Shown: positions 33,202 to 46,604, counted from the first letter of the stretch. The stretch: 64,000 nt of DNA from Nicotiana tabacum (GCF_000715075.1 NC_134102.1:44711348-44775347), one strand, 5' to 3'. Numbers and translations are program-made. The notes: generated by a model not told the origin, from the letters alone.

Positions 33202-33425
33202 CTGCTCCCTTCGTTCAAAAAAAAAAAAGACACACATTTTAATATTTTCTCAATGAGAATCTTTTAGTCACATAAATATTATAACACATTTAAGATCATA
33301 AGTTTAAAATATTTATAACCTCAAAATATTATAAAATATTTAAGACTACACATTTCAAAAGTCTTTCTATTTTTAAAAAGTTATGCCAAGTCAAATTTAC
33401 GATAAACAAAATGAAATAGAGAGAG
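33202..33425. mobile_element. Degenerate Stowaway-like MITE (224 bp)
   Basis: Left end CTGCTCCCTTCGTTCAAAA and right end AAATGAAATAGAGAGAG are flanked by TA (33200-33201, 33426-33427). Interior words such as AAAAGTCTTTCTATTTTT and GCCAAGTCAAATTTACG fit the common GACTTGGC-containing Stowaway families. The ends are badly mismatched. Confidence 0.6.
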
Positions 33426-33529
33426 TATAAAATATATAAATGGATATACTGTGAGTCTATGAGGAAGGAGAGGTGTATATTTGAGTATTACTTTTTTTTC
33501 CAAAGTTAGTACTCCCTAGTCCCTATAAG

Positions 33530-33602
33530 GACCAGTGGTGGATGCAACAGGGGATTTACGGGTTCATCTGAATTTAATTTCTTTAGGTCTTTTTTTACCG
33601 TG

Positions 33603-33669
<67 letters not shown>

Positions 33670-33770
33670 TGTTAGAATGAAATTGCAATTTTAAAAGTGC
33701 AATGAATTTAATGTTAAGAATCTTAAAGATAACCTTCAAGTTTAAATTCTGAATCTGTGTATGGTAGGAA
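33530..33770. mobile_element. Probable small MITE-like repeat with (TA)n interior
   Basis: The text GTGGTGGATGCAACAGGGGA with ACGGGTTCATCTGAA and the right part CAAGTTTAAATTCTGAATCTG resembles a common Solanaceae short repeat (GGCGGATCCAG...TTCTGGCTCCGCC). A (TA)n run of about 30 units (33606-33667) has expanded in its middle. Confidence 0.35.
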
Positions 33771-34190
33771 AATCTTAGATAGAGTCTGTCGTTAAGAAAA
33801 GTTTTAAGAAATAGCCCGTCAAAAATTTAAAACACACTCGCCAGAATTTTGAAGCACTGAAAATTATGACGATCACTAGAATTTTATCTACAATGCTGAA
33901 AATTCTGGTGATCCGTAAGAATTTGTGACAATATCCTGACGATCACCATAACTACTGCATGCTTTAAAATTCTATCTGTATACTTTAACATTCTAGCAAT
34001 TGAGAAAATCCTGCTGAGCGAAACTTTAAAATTCTGGCATGGAGTTTTTTTTTTCGAACTTCTGTTACTGGGTTAAAAAAGTCATTAGTGGCACTGGAAT
34101 GTCCTATTTTTGTCATTCTCCTAATTTTAATGGGTTTGATCTTTAAAATTCTCAACACTAAATTCATTATACTTTTTAATTATGGGTTCA
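33771..34190. other. Gene-free spacer
   Basis: The phrase AAAATTCTGG(T/C) and ACGATCACTAGAATTTT-like variants recur irregularly; no gene recognised. Confidence 0.45.
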
Positions 34191-36300
34191 TATCACGATC
34201 CAAAATTCTACCGGAGCCGTAATAGAGCCTAACACCGCTTGCTAGGCAAGTCAACCCACCACAAATCAGAAATAAGCATCAACAATAGCAAAAAATAGTC
34301 TCAACAACGGAATAACATAAATAATTGAAGTTAGAATAGTCATACAATTGAAAACCAACCCAAAATCTGGTGTCAATGAGTACATGATCTCTAAAGATTA
34401 TTAAGTACATAAATCTGATCAAAATACAATACTGTTTGAACGACTAAATAGTAATAGTATGAAATTGGAAAAGGGACTTCAAGGCCTGCAAACGGAACAA
34501 CAGAGCTACCTCGGAGTCTCCAACAGGAATAGATGCCGCCCTCAAGCAATCGCCTCTATCAGAAGCACCTGGATCTGCACATAAAGTGAAGAGTATAGTA
34601 TGAGTACAACCGGCATTATGTACTCAATAAGTAACAAGCCTAACATCGGACTGAAAGCAATGACGATCTAGACAAGGCCCCATATTCATTTTTGATAGCC
34701 AACAACACAATAACAGTACAGTAATGACAAAAAGAACACGTACCTCAAGTAATATCAAGTTCAACCTTTTTGCAGTAAGAGTAGAAATAAGCATGCTTTT
34801 CAAGTATAAAAGTTAAGGCATAAATATTTTCGTAGAAATCACCTAGACATGGGTTTATAAATTTAACTGCGATTCCAAGTTCTAAAAATCAAATAGAGAC
34901 ATCAAGTACAAATTATTATGAGGGAAAAATCACAACCCTATGCCTACATGATAAGTATACATGCCAAAACCAACGATATCGTAGTTTAATCATCAAGTAT
35001 ACCAAGTCTCAGCACATGTATAGTGCTTGGCACAAGTATCCCTCAATTATCACACACAACCATACTCATCACTATACAGGCGCCTGGCATAAGTCCCTTA
35101 CCAAGCACGTATCGTATGCCTGCACCCACTTATTATTACCTGACTTCGGAGTGGCGGATCCTAACTCAAGCGCTGATCGGATCTAAGTCAACGATCAATA
35201 TCACTTAGCCCAATACTGGGCCTAGTGCACGCGTCACCCCACTATAAATATCACCTAGCCCAATATGGGGTCTGGAGTATGCGTTATCTCACTATCAATA
35301 TCAACTCGGCTCTATAGCCCAAGATCAGTCATCAAACCGGCCGAGTCTTAAAATGCTCACATCTTACAATACTCAGCTCAGCCCATATCACACATATAAA
35401 GACGCTAATAACTTGTGAAGTAACATACAAATATTGCACAGAGATAGAGATATATTATGTGGATATAATATGATGAATGAGAATATGACTAAAATTAAGG
35501 CAAACAGCTCAACATAGTAATACTAAACCTATCATATCCCAAATAAATAAGTACATAGCCTAGACATGATTCCTAACATGAATAATAGTTCATGTAGTCA
35601 TATAAGTGGGAAAAACACGATAACAAAGAGCTATAATAGCAAAACAAAGCACATAATAGCCTAAAGTCTACCCGTATCATTCATAACTATGGTGTAAACA
35701 TATCCACTCGTCCTCTCACACGTGTGTCACTCCCGACATGTATCAAATATCATAGCCAATGGAGAAATTACCCTCAATCAAGCTTAGACAAGTTACTTAC
35801 CTCAAACGAGCTAAGTCAATACTCCAAAATTACCTTTCCTTGCGAATCGACCTCTGAACAGTGAGAATCTAGTCAAATAACACACCACAATGTCAAATAA
35901 TGCTAAAAGGAACAATAACAGAGCATATAGTCTCAATCATTAATCAAATATACAAAGTCAGTCAAAACGTCAATCCGGGCCCGCACACCGGAACCCGACA
36001 AAAGTCACAAATCTCGATCATCCATTCTAACACAAGTCCAAATATACAAGTTTCATCCAAATCCGACTCCAAATTAGGATTCAAATCTCAATTATTCATT
36101 CTCCAAAATTTCTTACAAAATGCCTCAATTTTCTCCGTTATATTTCATCAACCAAAATCCAAAATCAAGGATAGAATTACGAATAATATCAAATCTGAGT
36201 TAAAAAATCTTACCCAATCCAAGTGGGTAAAAATCGCCTAAAATATCGCCCCAATTTGAGATTCCAATCTCAAAATATGACATAATGAAGCCAAACCCTC

Positions 36301-39300
36301 TGTGTTAGAATAACTATGTGAATATATATGTAATTAGTCTTATTCTCCTATGTAATAGGAGTAGATTATATATTATGTGTACTTATAAATAAGGTTCATT
36401 ATATTACAATTAACATTAATATATTAGATTTTTCTCCCATACATTTTCACATGGTATTAGAGCATCAGTGAGAAAAGATCGTTGTGCGTCATTCCAGCGA
36501 CATTTGGGAAGAAAGAACTCAGTCACCGTGTAATTTCTCGGTAACGACTATTTGTGTTAAAGTCACTATTTATCAGTGTTGTGCACAAACCAACTCACGC
36601 GCGAGGCCGACTGGAAATTTTCTAGCGAGATCTGTGCACGCGCCGGGCGCATGAGACCCATTCCATCCATATTCCAACAAACTTCCTTCAAGACAGCTTA
36701 CTCGCACCACAGTTCCGAGTCCAGCAGTACTATTTCTGATAGATTCCGACAACTTTGGACTTTTTCGTTGAGCTACAGTGTTTTTTGGTGTGAACATCAT
36801 TTTTCGGTGTAAAATAGTATTCTTGGTCTCTGCTGTTAATAATGCTTTCCCAGATATTTCTTCAGTTTTCCCGCAAGAGTTACTGATTTTCACTATTCCA
36901 AGTTAACCCTACAACTTTTAGTCAAGAATTTGAGAAATTAATTATAGCGAAATGGTTACAAATACTAAGAATATTTGGATGGTTTCTCTACTAGATTATA
37001 TTGAGTTCCTTAAGTAAAAAACATGTAAACATACATCTTCAGAGACAACTTCCATTGTTCAAACATATAATATTCTGACTTGTGTCTCCCAATCTTCATC
37101 CTCTGATTCTTGGGTCATTGATTCAGGTGCATCTGATCAAATTTCTGGTAACAACTCTCTTTTTACTACTATTTCATATTCTCAATCTCTTCCAACAGTC
37201 ACAATGGCCAACGAGTCTCAAACCATGGCAACTGAAATAGGTCAAGCAAATCTACTTCCTTCCTTACTTTTAGATTCCATTCTATATGTTCCCGGTAGTC
37301 CTTTTAATCTCATAGCCGTTAGTCAATTAGCCAAATCACTTAAATGCTCTGTTTCATTTCTTGATGACCTTGTTTTTATATAGGAATGTAGTATAAGGCG
37401 AATCATTGGTACCAGGTGTGAATCAAATGGACTTTATTACCTTATCCTTGCTAAATCACATGAACCCACATGAACAACTTATTCTGTTACTGATTCACTA
37501 GATTTATTATATAAATGGTTGGGACATACCAATTTGTCAAAACTTTAGAAAATGGTAACTGGTTTGTCTCATTTGTTCACTCTAGAGTGTGAGTCATGTC
37601 AGCCCGGTAAGCATACTCGCTCCCATTTCCCTCGGCATCCTGATAATCGAGCAGAGTCACCTTTCACTTTAGTCCAGTCAGCTGTTTGGTGTCCTATTCG
37701 GGTTAGTTCTACCTTGGAATTCCGATACTTTGTTAGTTTCATTGATGATTATTCCCAGTGAACTTGGATAATCTTTATGAAAAACCGATCTGAATTATTT
37801 TCTATTTTTCAGACCTTCTATGCTGAAATCCAAAATTAATTTAGGGTTTCTATTCGCACATTTCATAGTGATAATGCCCTAGAGTATTTTCTTCTCAATT
37901 TCAGCAGTTTATGAACTCTCATGGGATCATTCATCAAACATCTTGTCCATACACATCTCAACAAGATAGGGTAGCGGAAAGGAAGAATAGGCATCTCATT
38001 GAGACTGCTCATATCCTACTCATACAATCTCATGTTCCTTTGAGTTTGTAGGGGGATACAGTTCTCACCTCTTGTTATCTTATTAATCGTATGCCATCCT
38101 CATCTATCCAGAATTAAGTTCCATTCTATGTGTTGTTTCCTCACTCACCCTTGTTCTCCCTTCCACCTCATGTCTTTGGGAGCACATTTTTTATTCATAA
38201 TCTTACTCCAGGAAAAAATAAGTTAGCTCCCCGTGCTCTTAAGTGTGTATTTCTAGGTTACTCGACAACACAAAAAGGGGTATCGATGCTACTCACCTGA
38301 CCTCCAGCGGTGCCTATGTTTACTGATGTTACCTTCTTTGAAACTCAGCCATATTTCACAGGCCTAGGTGATCACTTAGACATTTCTGAGGTACTACTAG
38401 TTCCATCTTTTGGAGATTTAGCCCTACCACCTATAGATCCTCCTAAATTCTCAACCACATAAGTCTTACACAGACCAACCATTGAGGAATCTAGTGTTAC
38501 TCCTCCTAGATCCCCAACCACAGGAACACCACTCTTGACTTATCATCGTCGTTCGCGCCCAACATCAGGCCCAACTAATTCACGTCCTGCACCTAGCCCT
38601 GCTCCTAATGCGGACTTGTCTCCTTCTAGTCAGCCGATTTCACTTCAAAAAGGTATAAAAACCATACTGAATCCTAATCTCTAGTATGTCAATTTAAGTT
38701 ATCATCGTCTATCATCACCCCATTATGTTTTTGTATCTTCTTTGTCCTCTGTTTCCATCCCTAAGTCTATAGGTGATGCACTGTCTCATCCAAGATGGCG
38801 ACATGCTATGGTTAATGAGATGTCTACTTTACATACGAGTGGTACTGGGAGCTTATTCCTCTGCCTTTAGGTAAATCTACTGTTGGTTGTCGTTGGGTGT
38901 ATGCATTCAAAGTTTGTCCAGATGGCCAGGTTGATCGACTTAAGTCTTATCATGTTGCCAAAGGGTATACTTAGATATTTGGGCTTAATTACAGTGATAC
39001 TTTCTCTCCCGTGGCTAAAATAGCACCGGTCCGCCTTTTTCTATCTGTGACTACTGTTCACCATTGGCCTCTCTATCAGTTGGATATTAAGAATGCTTTT
39101 CTTCACGGTGACCTTGAGGATGAAGTTTATATGGAGCAACCACCTAGTTTTGTTGCTTAGGGGGAGTCTAGTGGCCTTGTATATCAGCTGCGCCAGTCAC
39201 TCTATGGTCTAAAGCTATCTCCTCGAGCCTGGTTTGGTAAGTTCAGCACAATTATTCAAGAGTTTGGCATGACGCGTAGTGAAGCTCTCTGTGTTTTATC

Positions 39301-40443
39301 GGTATTATACTTCAAATATCTGTATTTATATAGTGGTTTATGTTGACGATATTGTTAACCGACAATGATCAGGATGATATTACTAAGTTGAAGCAACATC
39401 TCTTTAAGCACTTTCAGACTGCGGATCTGGGTAGATTAAAGTATTTTTTGGGTATTGAGGTCGCTCAGTCTAGCTCAGGTATTGTGATCTCACAACATGA
39501 GTATGCCTTAGACATTCTTGAGGAGACGAAAATGACAGACTGTAGACCTATTGACACTCCTATGGATCCAAATTCTAAACTTCTACCAGGACAAGGGGAG
39601 CCACTTAGCGATCCTGCAAGATATAGGTGGCTGGTTGGTAAATCAAATTACCTTACAATGAATAGACCTAACATTTCCTTTCTTGTAAGTGCAATGAGAT
39701 AATTTATGGATTCTCCCTGTGATAGTCATTGAGATGCAGTTGTACGCATTCTTCGGTATATAAAATCAGCTATAGGAAAAGGACTATTGTTTGAGGATCA
39801 AGGCTATGAGCAGATAGTTGGATACACAGATGCTGATTAGGCAGGATCACCTTCTTATAGACGTTCTACGTCTGGATATTGTGTTATAGTAGAAGGTAAC
39901 TTGGTGTCTTGGAAGCGCAAGAAACAGAATGTCATTTCTCAGTATAGTGCGGAAGTAGAATATCGAGCAATGGCTATGGCAACATATGAGCTAGTTTGGA
40001 TCAAGCAGTTGGTCAAGGAGTTGAAATTTGGTGAAATCAGCCAAATGGAACTTGTGTGTGATAATCAAGCTGCCCTTCATATTGCATCGAATCTAGTGTT
40101 CCATGAGAGAACTAAACATATTGAGATTGACTGTAACTTCGTCAGAGAAAAGATACTCTTAGGAGATATTACTATAATGTTTGTAAAGTCGAATGATCAT
40201 CTTGTATATATTTTCACCAAGTCACTAGTCCTCGTATTAGTTATATATGTAACAAGCTCGGTACATATGATTTGTATGCACTAGTTTGCGGGGGAGTGTT
40301 AGAATAGCTATGTGAATATATATGTAATTAGTCCTAGTCCCGTATGTAATAGGAGTAGGTTATATATTATGTGTACTTATAAATAGGTTTCATTCTATTA
40401 CAATTAACATCAATAATAGATTGTTCTCCCATGCATTCTCACT
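36301..40443 (+). mobile_element. Ty1/copia retrotransposon, nearly full length, decayed (4143 bp)
   Basis: Short LTRs of about 150 bp (36301-36451 and 40295-40443) differ at roughly 16 sites by eye. Primer site TGGTATTAGAGC starts at 36452, and a purine tract GCGGGGGAG precedes the right LTR. CCCTC flanks it on both sides (36296-36300, 40444-40448), a likely 5-bp target duplication, and it sits in the 3' LTR of chromovirus 2 in the opposite orientation. The domain order protease, integrase, RT, RNase H is copia-type. Confidence 0.88.
37080..40230 (+). pseudogene. Copia Pol polyprotein, broken
   Basis: Seen in order: protease (WVIDSGASDQ, 37111), GAG-pre-integrase (YKWLGHTNL, 37510), integrase core (FVSFIDDYSQ, 37730; FHSDNALEYF, 37860), RT (GCRWVYAFK, 38887; [19 protein letters not shown], 39078; YVDDIV, about 39340), then DLGRLKYFLGIEV (39425) and RNase H (STSGYCV, 39868; SAEVEYRAMA, 39940; DNQAALHIASN, 40060; ERTKHIEIDC, 40108). 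The catalytic motifs are recognisable, but many stops interrupt the frame, several at expected Trp or Gln codons, and frame changes occur near 37900 and 38860. Gag is not convincingly visible. Confidence 0.88.
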
Positions 40444-41434
40444 CCCTCGATTATAATATTGTGCCTAGTGATTTTGTATCTGCGACCATTTTTGCCACTT
40501 TTGTAGCATTGTTTGTGTGGTAAAAGACTCACTTCTCTGAGTTTCACTAAACTCCCAACCATTCGCACCTGCAGCCAAACATCCGCTTCTGCGGATCTGC
40601 TCCTCCGGATAAAACTTCGTACCTGTGCAATAGCATTTGCACACTGAACTTTGCATCTGTAAACTCTCCCCCAGGCCTAGTTCTGCTTCTATGGACTCTT
40701 ACACGCACATGCGGTCAAAGTTTTGGAGGTGCGACATACTTGAACCGGACTTGCCATCCAATATCAAAATGGTCCGGAATCTATCCGAAACACATCCGAG
40801 TCCCTCAGGACCCGTCCAATCATACCAACAAGTCCTAATACATCACCCAAACCTATCCAAAGGCTCCCAACATCATAATTAACATCAAAACCAAGAATAG
40901 TCGCTCAAGATCAATCTCTTAAGTTTATAAACTTCCAACTTCAAACCAAGTGTTCGATTCAAGCCTAACCAATTCGGATTTCAACCAAACTTTGCACACG
41001 AATCCAAAATGACCAACAAACCTATTCCAAGTCCCAAAACGGCAGTCCGAACCCGATATTTTCAAAATCAACTCCCGATCAAATCTATGAATCTTCCAAA
41101 CCTTCAACTTTCCAACTTTTGACAATTAGAGCCAAAATACCCTAGGAACCTCCAAATCCAAATCGAGACACACGCCTAAGTCCAAAATTATCATACAGAA
41201 ATATTAGAACAGTAAAATCACCAATTAGAGATCATCTACTTAAAAGTCAAACCTTGGTCAACTCTTACAACTTAAGCTTCCAACTATAGAACTAAGTATT
41301 CCGATTCATTCTAAAACTTTTCCAAAACTAAACCAACCATCCCCGTAAATCACATAACAGCAAACAAGCATATAGGAAGCATAAAATTGGGGAACAAGGC
41401 TCAAACAAACAAAATAATTGACTAGGTCGTTATA

Positions 41435-41447
41435 TTCTCCTCCTCTT
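41435..41447 (-). other. Polypurine tract of chromovirus 2
   Basis: On the minus strand AAGAGGAGGAGAA directly abuts the 3' LTR. It is the expected primer for plus-strand DNA synthesis and fixes the LTR end. Confidence 0.75.
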
Positions 41448-41459
41448 AAACAAATGTTC

Positions 41460-42880
41460 ATCCTCAAACGGGTTTAGAATAATACATAAGATATAAAGAA
41501 TATGAGGATATATGCTTCGCATATCATGCTCGGTCTCTCAAGTCGCCTCCTTGATCAGTTGGCCTCTCCATTGAACCTTCACTGATGCAATATCCTTAGA
41601 CATCAACTTTCAAACCTGCCCATCGAAAATGGCCATTGGCTCTTCTTCATAATCCAGATTCTCATCCTACTGCACTGATTTGAAATTCGCACGTGTAATT
41701 GATCCTTATAAGTCTTCTGAAGCATGAAAACATAGAACACTGGGTGAACTCCCGATAAGCTAGGTATTAAAGCAAGTCTGTAGGATACCTTACCCACTCT
41801 CTCTAATACCTCAAATGGACCAATATACCGAGGGCTCAACTTGCCCTTCTTTCCAAATCTCATCATACCCTTCAGAGGCAAAACTCGTAGAAGAAGCTTC
41901 TCACCTTCCATGAAAGCTACATCCCGAACTTCCTATCACCATAGCTATTTTGCCTAGATTGCGCTGTACGAAGCTGCTCCTGAATCAATTTCACCTTCTT
42001 CATAGCATCACAAATCAAGTCCGTGACAAAAAATCTAGCCTCGCCTAGCTGAAACCAACCGATCAGAGAACGACATTGCCTCCCATATAAGGACCCATAC
42101 AGAGCTATCTTGATGCTCTACCGATAGCTGTTGTTGTATGCAAACTCTGCTAATGGAAGAAACTAAACCCACTGGGCTTCAAAATATATGACACGGGTTC
42201 TCAACATATCCTCCAAGATCTGAATGGTCCGCTCGGACTACCTTTCCATCTAAGGGTGAAATGCAATGCTCAACGTAACCTGCATGCCAAAATCACACTG
42301 AACCGCTCTTTAGAAATGCAAAGTAAACTGAGCGCCGCGATTTGAGATGAGAGAAACATGCACACTATGCAAGCGGACAATCTCTCTGATGCAGATCTTA
42401 GTCAACTACTTCAAAGTGTAAGGAGTCATGACTGGAATGAAATTTGCAGACTTGGCCAGTCTATCCACAATAACCCAAACAACGTTAAATCTCTTCAATG
42501 TCCGTGAAAACACTACCACAAAGTCCATGGTGATGCTCTCCCACTTTCACTTCGGTATATCTAGACTCTGAAGTAAACCACCAGGTCTCTGATGCTCATA
42601 CTTGACCTGCTGGTAATTCAAACACCTAGCAACATATTCAACAATGTCCTTCTTTATCCTTCACTACCAGTATTACTACTTCAAATCACGATACAACTTC
42701 GTACAACCTGGATGAATGTAATACCACGAACTATGAGCCTCCTCAAGAATAAAATCCCTCAAGTCATCCACATTAGGAACACAAATCCGGCCCTGAAGCC
42801 GCAATATACTATCATCACGAATAGGCACCTCTTTAGCACCACCTCGCTGCACCGTGTCCTTAAGGACAAGCAAATAAGGA
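41460..42880 (-). pseudogene. Integrase and chromodomain of chromovirus 2, broken
   Basis: The zinc-binding start is at 42873-42676 (LEEAHSSWYYIHPGCTKLYRDL). The core (about 42650-42000) is riddled with stops (QFTLHF; LPLAEFAYNNSYR). The C-terminal part is at 41911-41641 (GEKLLLRVLPLKG, LSPRYIGPFEVLERVG, SGVHPVFYV), and the chromodomain remnant about 41640-41490 (VKVQWRGQ, then a Trp-position stop, then HDMRSIYP). Chromodomains of this group are thought to guide insertion into heterochromatin. Confidence 0.85.
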
Positions 42881-42884
42881 TCGT

Positions 42885-43580
42885 CATACTGACGAGCCTT
42901 AATGTACTCAAACTAGGATAACTGAGATACAACACAAGCAAAGGCCCTACTAGGCTCCAAAATATCTAATCTCACCAACCTATTAGCCAAAGCCCGAACA
43001 TCCATAGCCAAAGGTCTTTCCACAGTTGGAATGAATGCAAAACTTCCTATACTATCCGCCTTTCTACTCAAGAAGTCTTCTACCACATGGGCCTTCCTCA
43101 GATGGTAGAGAATAGTGATATGATAATCCTTCAACAAGTCCAACCATCTTCACTGCCTCAAATTCTAGTCTTTCTATTTAAATAGATGATGGAAACTTTG
43201 ATGAATCATATACACCTCACAAGACACACCATATAAGTAATACCTCAAAATCTTGAGCGCGTGAACAATAGATGCCAACTCCAAATCAGGTACTTGATAG
43301 ATCTTCTCATGGGTCTTTAACTGGCTACGCGTAGTCAATCACCCTACCGTCTTGCATCAACTCACACACACAATACCAACCCGTGAAGCATCATAATAAA
43401 CCGTATACGACCCCGATCCTAAAGGCAAAACCAAAGCTGGAGTCATAGTCAAAGCTTTCTTGAGCTTCTAAAAGCTCTCCTCACACTCATCCGACCACTT
43501 GAATGGAGAGACCTTCTGAGTCAAATTAGTTAATAGGTCTAAAATATATAAAACCCCCTCCATAAAGTGGTGATAATACC
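42885..43580 (-). pseudogene. RNase H region of chromovirus 2, broken
   Basis: Minus-strand readings include LLKDYHITILYHLRKAHVV and FLSRKADSIGS at 43143-42913 and, with stops, the RNase H start at about 43530-43240. It is a homologue of the region at 991-1692, more decayed. Confidence 0.75.
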
Positions 43581-44560
43581 CAGCCAAGCCTAAGACACTC
43601 CCGATCTCTATAGCGGTAGAAGGTCTGACCAACTCTGAACTGCCTCAATCTTCTTCGGGTCCACCTTGATACCACTGCTAGATACCACATGACTCAAGAA
43701 TGCCATAGAGTCCAACCAAAACATGCACTTGGAGAACTTAACATATAGCTTCTTCTCCCTCGAAGTCTAAAGCACGATCCTCAAATGCTGCTCGTGCTCC
43801 TCCCTACTACGGGAATACACCAATATTTCATCAATGAACACAATGACAAATGAATCCAAGTAAGGCAGGAACACACTGTTCATCAAATGCATAAAAGCTG
43901 CTGGGGCATTAGTCAACCTAAACGACATCACCAAAAACTCATAATGCCTATAACGAGTCCTGAAAGCCATCTTAGGAGTGTCCAAAGCCCTAACCTTTAA
44001 CTAGTGATACCAATATCTCAATTCAATCTTGGAGAACACTCTGGCACGTTAAAGATAATCAAACAGATCATCAATTCATGGCAACAAATACTTATTCTTG
44101 ATGGTAACCTTTTTTAACTTTTGGAAGTCAATACATATTCTTATAGACCCATCCAATTTCTTAACAAACAACATTGGTGCATCCCAGGGTAACATATTAG
44201 GCCTGATGAACCACTTATCCACCAACTCCTGTAACCGCTCCTTCAATTCCTTCAACTCAATAGGATCCATGAGATATGGTGGAACAGAAATAAATTGAGT
44301 ACCTGGTGCCAAATTAATGCCGAAATCAATATTCTTATCTGGTGGCATGCCCGGTAAGTCTGCAGGAAACACATCTTAAAACCCCCTCACTATTGGAACT
44401 GACTCAACAGTAGGAGTGTGAGCACTAATATCTCTGACAAAGGCTATATACGCCAAACATCCTGTCTCAACCATCCGTTGAGCCTTCAAAAATGAGATCA
44501 GTCTGCTAGGAGTGCAACCAAGAGAACCTTTTCATTCCAACCTCGATAACCTCATCATAG
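43581..44560 (-). pseudogene. Reverse transcriptase region of chromovirus 2, broken
   Basis: Blocks: [16 protein letters not shown] and [16 protein letters not shown] with [20 protein letters not shown] (44372-44076); then [20 protein letters not shown] and [13 protein letters not shown] with FIDEILVYS (43985-43767). The catalytic pair reads Asp-Glu where the family has Asp-Asp. Stops separate the blocks. Confidence 0.85.
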
Positions 44561-44579
44561 CCAACATCACGGTCTTAGC

Positions 44580-44930
44580 ATGAAAATCAAGAATAACATG
44601 GTACAAAATAGCCAATCCATACCCAAGATCACATCAAAATCTACCATACTAAGAAATAGAAGGTTAGCACTAGTATCATAACCACCAATAGTGACCACAC
44701 AATACCGATACATATGATCCACCATAATCTAGTCACCAACAGGTGTAGACACATGCACAGTGGTATCAAGAGAACCATGTGGCATATCCAGATAAGAAGC
44801 AAAGTATGATGACACATATGAATAAGTAGAACCAGGATCAAACAATACTAAATCATCCTTGTGGCATATAGAAATAATACCTGTCACTTCATGAAAAGCA
44901 ATGACCCCATTCCTCCCTAGGAATGCATAG
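44580..44930 (-). pseudogene. Aspartic protease of chromovirus 2
   Basis: Reading from about 44930 leftwards gives LFDPGSTYSYVSSYFAS, the active-site block with intact Asp-Pro-Gly-Ser, then STPVGD, a stop, and further FDVILGMDWL near 44630. Compare the altered site of the copy at 2662-3174. Confidence 0.75.
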
Positions 44931-44939
44931 CATCTGGCC

Positions 44940-46410
44940 TAACCTTCATTGGGCTGAGCTCCCCCTCTAGGACGACCATGTCCTGGATGACCTCCATCCC
45001 AAGCTGGCTGAGCGGGTGGTGTAACAACCAGCGCAGGAATCATAGTTTTTCCTCCCTACTGTTCTAAATCTTTGCGAAGACGGGGCAGTATTTCCTGACG
45101 TGCCCCATATCTCCACACTCGTAACAACCTCTGACCAAAAATACCCTGAGGTGGACCCCGTGAACCAGAATACCCATAAGAAGAACCTGGTACCTATGAA
45201 CCCTGAATAGATGGAGCGCAATAAGAACCCTGCACTGGAAGTGTACTAAATGAAGACTGCATAGAAGCTCCTTGACTGCGCGGTGGTGAATGATAAACTG
45301 GCCTGCTAGAATGCCCTCTGCCAAAATTGACCTCGACCCCTAGATAAGGCGCTGTTGAAGCTACATGAATGTCGAGACCTCTTATCCCCCCTGCATCAAC
45401 TCTATTATCTCACTGCGGATGCTCCTAACATGACGTGCTATCTCCATAACCTAGTGAAATAAAGTCACGATCTCTGTCTCTCTAGCCATAGCAAGGCAAA
45501 TACTATAGTGAAGACCCTCAATGAACCTCTTCACTCTCCCCTCTTTAGTGGGAATCAAAATAGTAGCATGACGGGACAGCTATATAAATATCATCTCATA
45601 CTACGTAACTTATATGTGACCCTGCTCAAGGTACTCAAACTGCCTCCTTATCTACTCTCTCATAGTGCGGGGCATAAACTACTCCAAAAAGGCCCTGGAA
45701 AACTGAGCCCATCTAAGATGAGGTGATGCTACTAGTCTACCCAACTCATAAACCTGGCACCACCTCTTGGCTGGATCCTGCATCTATAAGGCGATAAAAT
45801 CAACTCTATTGGACGCAACTAGTCCCAAATTACATAGAATCTCATGACAACGATCCAAAAATCTTAGGCATCCTCTGAAGGTGTACCACTAAAGTGAGGA
45901 GGATACAACTTCATGAACTTATCTAATCTCTTTAGTTCATCAGCTGATATCGCGGGCCTATCCTCAAGCTGTACAGTAATAGTAGGCTGAAGTACCTCAA
46001 CTAGTAACACTCCGGGGTCTTATAACTTTGGGCCATCTGCTCTGGGGTACAAGTAGCTAGATTCTGCGCTCTACCCTATGCCTAGGAAGTAGCTGGTACA
46101 ATAGAAAATGCCCCAGCTTGAGCCAAAGTCTCGAACCAACTGGCCATATGAATCAAAGCATCCGGAACAGCTAGTGAAACAAGTAAACCCTGGGGAACCT
46201 GAGCTGGTATCTCCGGCTCAAGATAATCATGAACCTTCTCCTCAACAGGAGCTAATGGTGGCTCTACAGCAGCTGCACGAGTAGGGGTGCTAATTATGGT
46301 GCGTGCTCTATGCCTACCTCGGCCTTAGTCGCGACCTCTCATGGCCCTAGATGGTGGTGCCGATGCCTACTCGGCTGAATAATATGAATGCATCCTCACT
46401 GTCTGTGAGA
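44940..46410 (-). pseudogene. Gag region of chromovirus 2, broken
   Basis: Contains a complete zinc knuckle (CYECGDMGHVRKYC, about 45084-45130), an upstream region rich in Gly, Ser and Arg, and a capsid-like block at about 45900-45360 broken by stops and frame changes. Start near 46400. Homologous in layout to 4674-6003. Confidence 0.7.
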
Positions 46411-46581
46411 GAATAGAAGAGCAAAGATTCAGACTTAAAGATAAATAATTCTGCACGACAGAGAATGAAAGAAAGAGAAGTTTTCCTAACAGGCCTATAG
46501 CCCATCGAAGATATGTACAGATGTCTCCGTAGTGATCCCTAAGACTCTACTAGACTTGCTCATAACTCGTGACACCTAAAC

Positions 46582-46601
46582 AACCTAGTGCTATGATACC
46601 A
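46582..46601 (-). other. Primer-binding site of chromovirus 2
   Basis: Minus strand TGGTATCATAGCACTAGGTT matches the element 1 site (6173-6192) except for a few bases and lies just inside the LTR that begins at 46605. Confidence 0.8.
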
Positions 46602-46604
46602 ATT

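Larger units (their letters stand above)
34191..41434 (-). repeat. 3' LTR of chromovirus 2, split by a copia element
   Basis: Left boundary TATCACGATCC corresponds to TGTCATGAACC at 46605; right boundary GGTCGTTATA is followed by the polypurine tract. Without the copia insertion it is about 3.1 kb. Its left 1.45 kb aligns with 46605-48045 throughout (for example AGTATAGTATGAGTA, CCTGCACCCA, TATTATTACCTGACTTC). Confidence 0.85.

Noticed and set aside
40295..40300. Copia right LTR starting at TGTTAG (40297)
   Set aside because: Possible, but then flanks do not match; starting two bases earlier gives the CCCTC duplication. Kept as uncertain.
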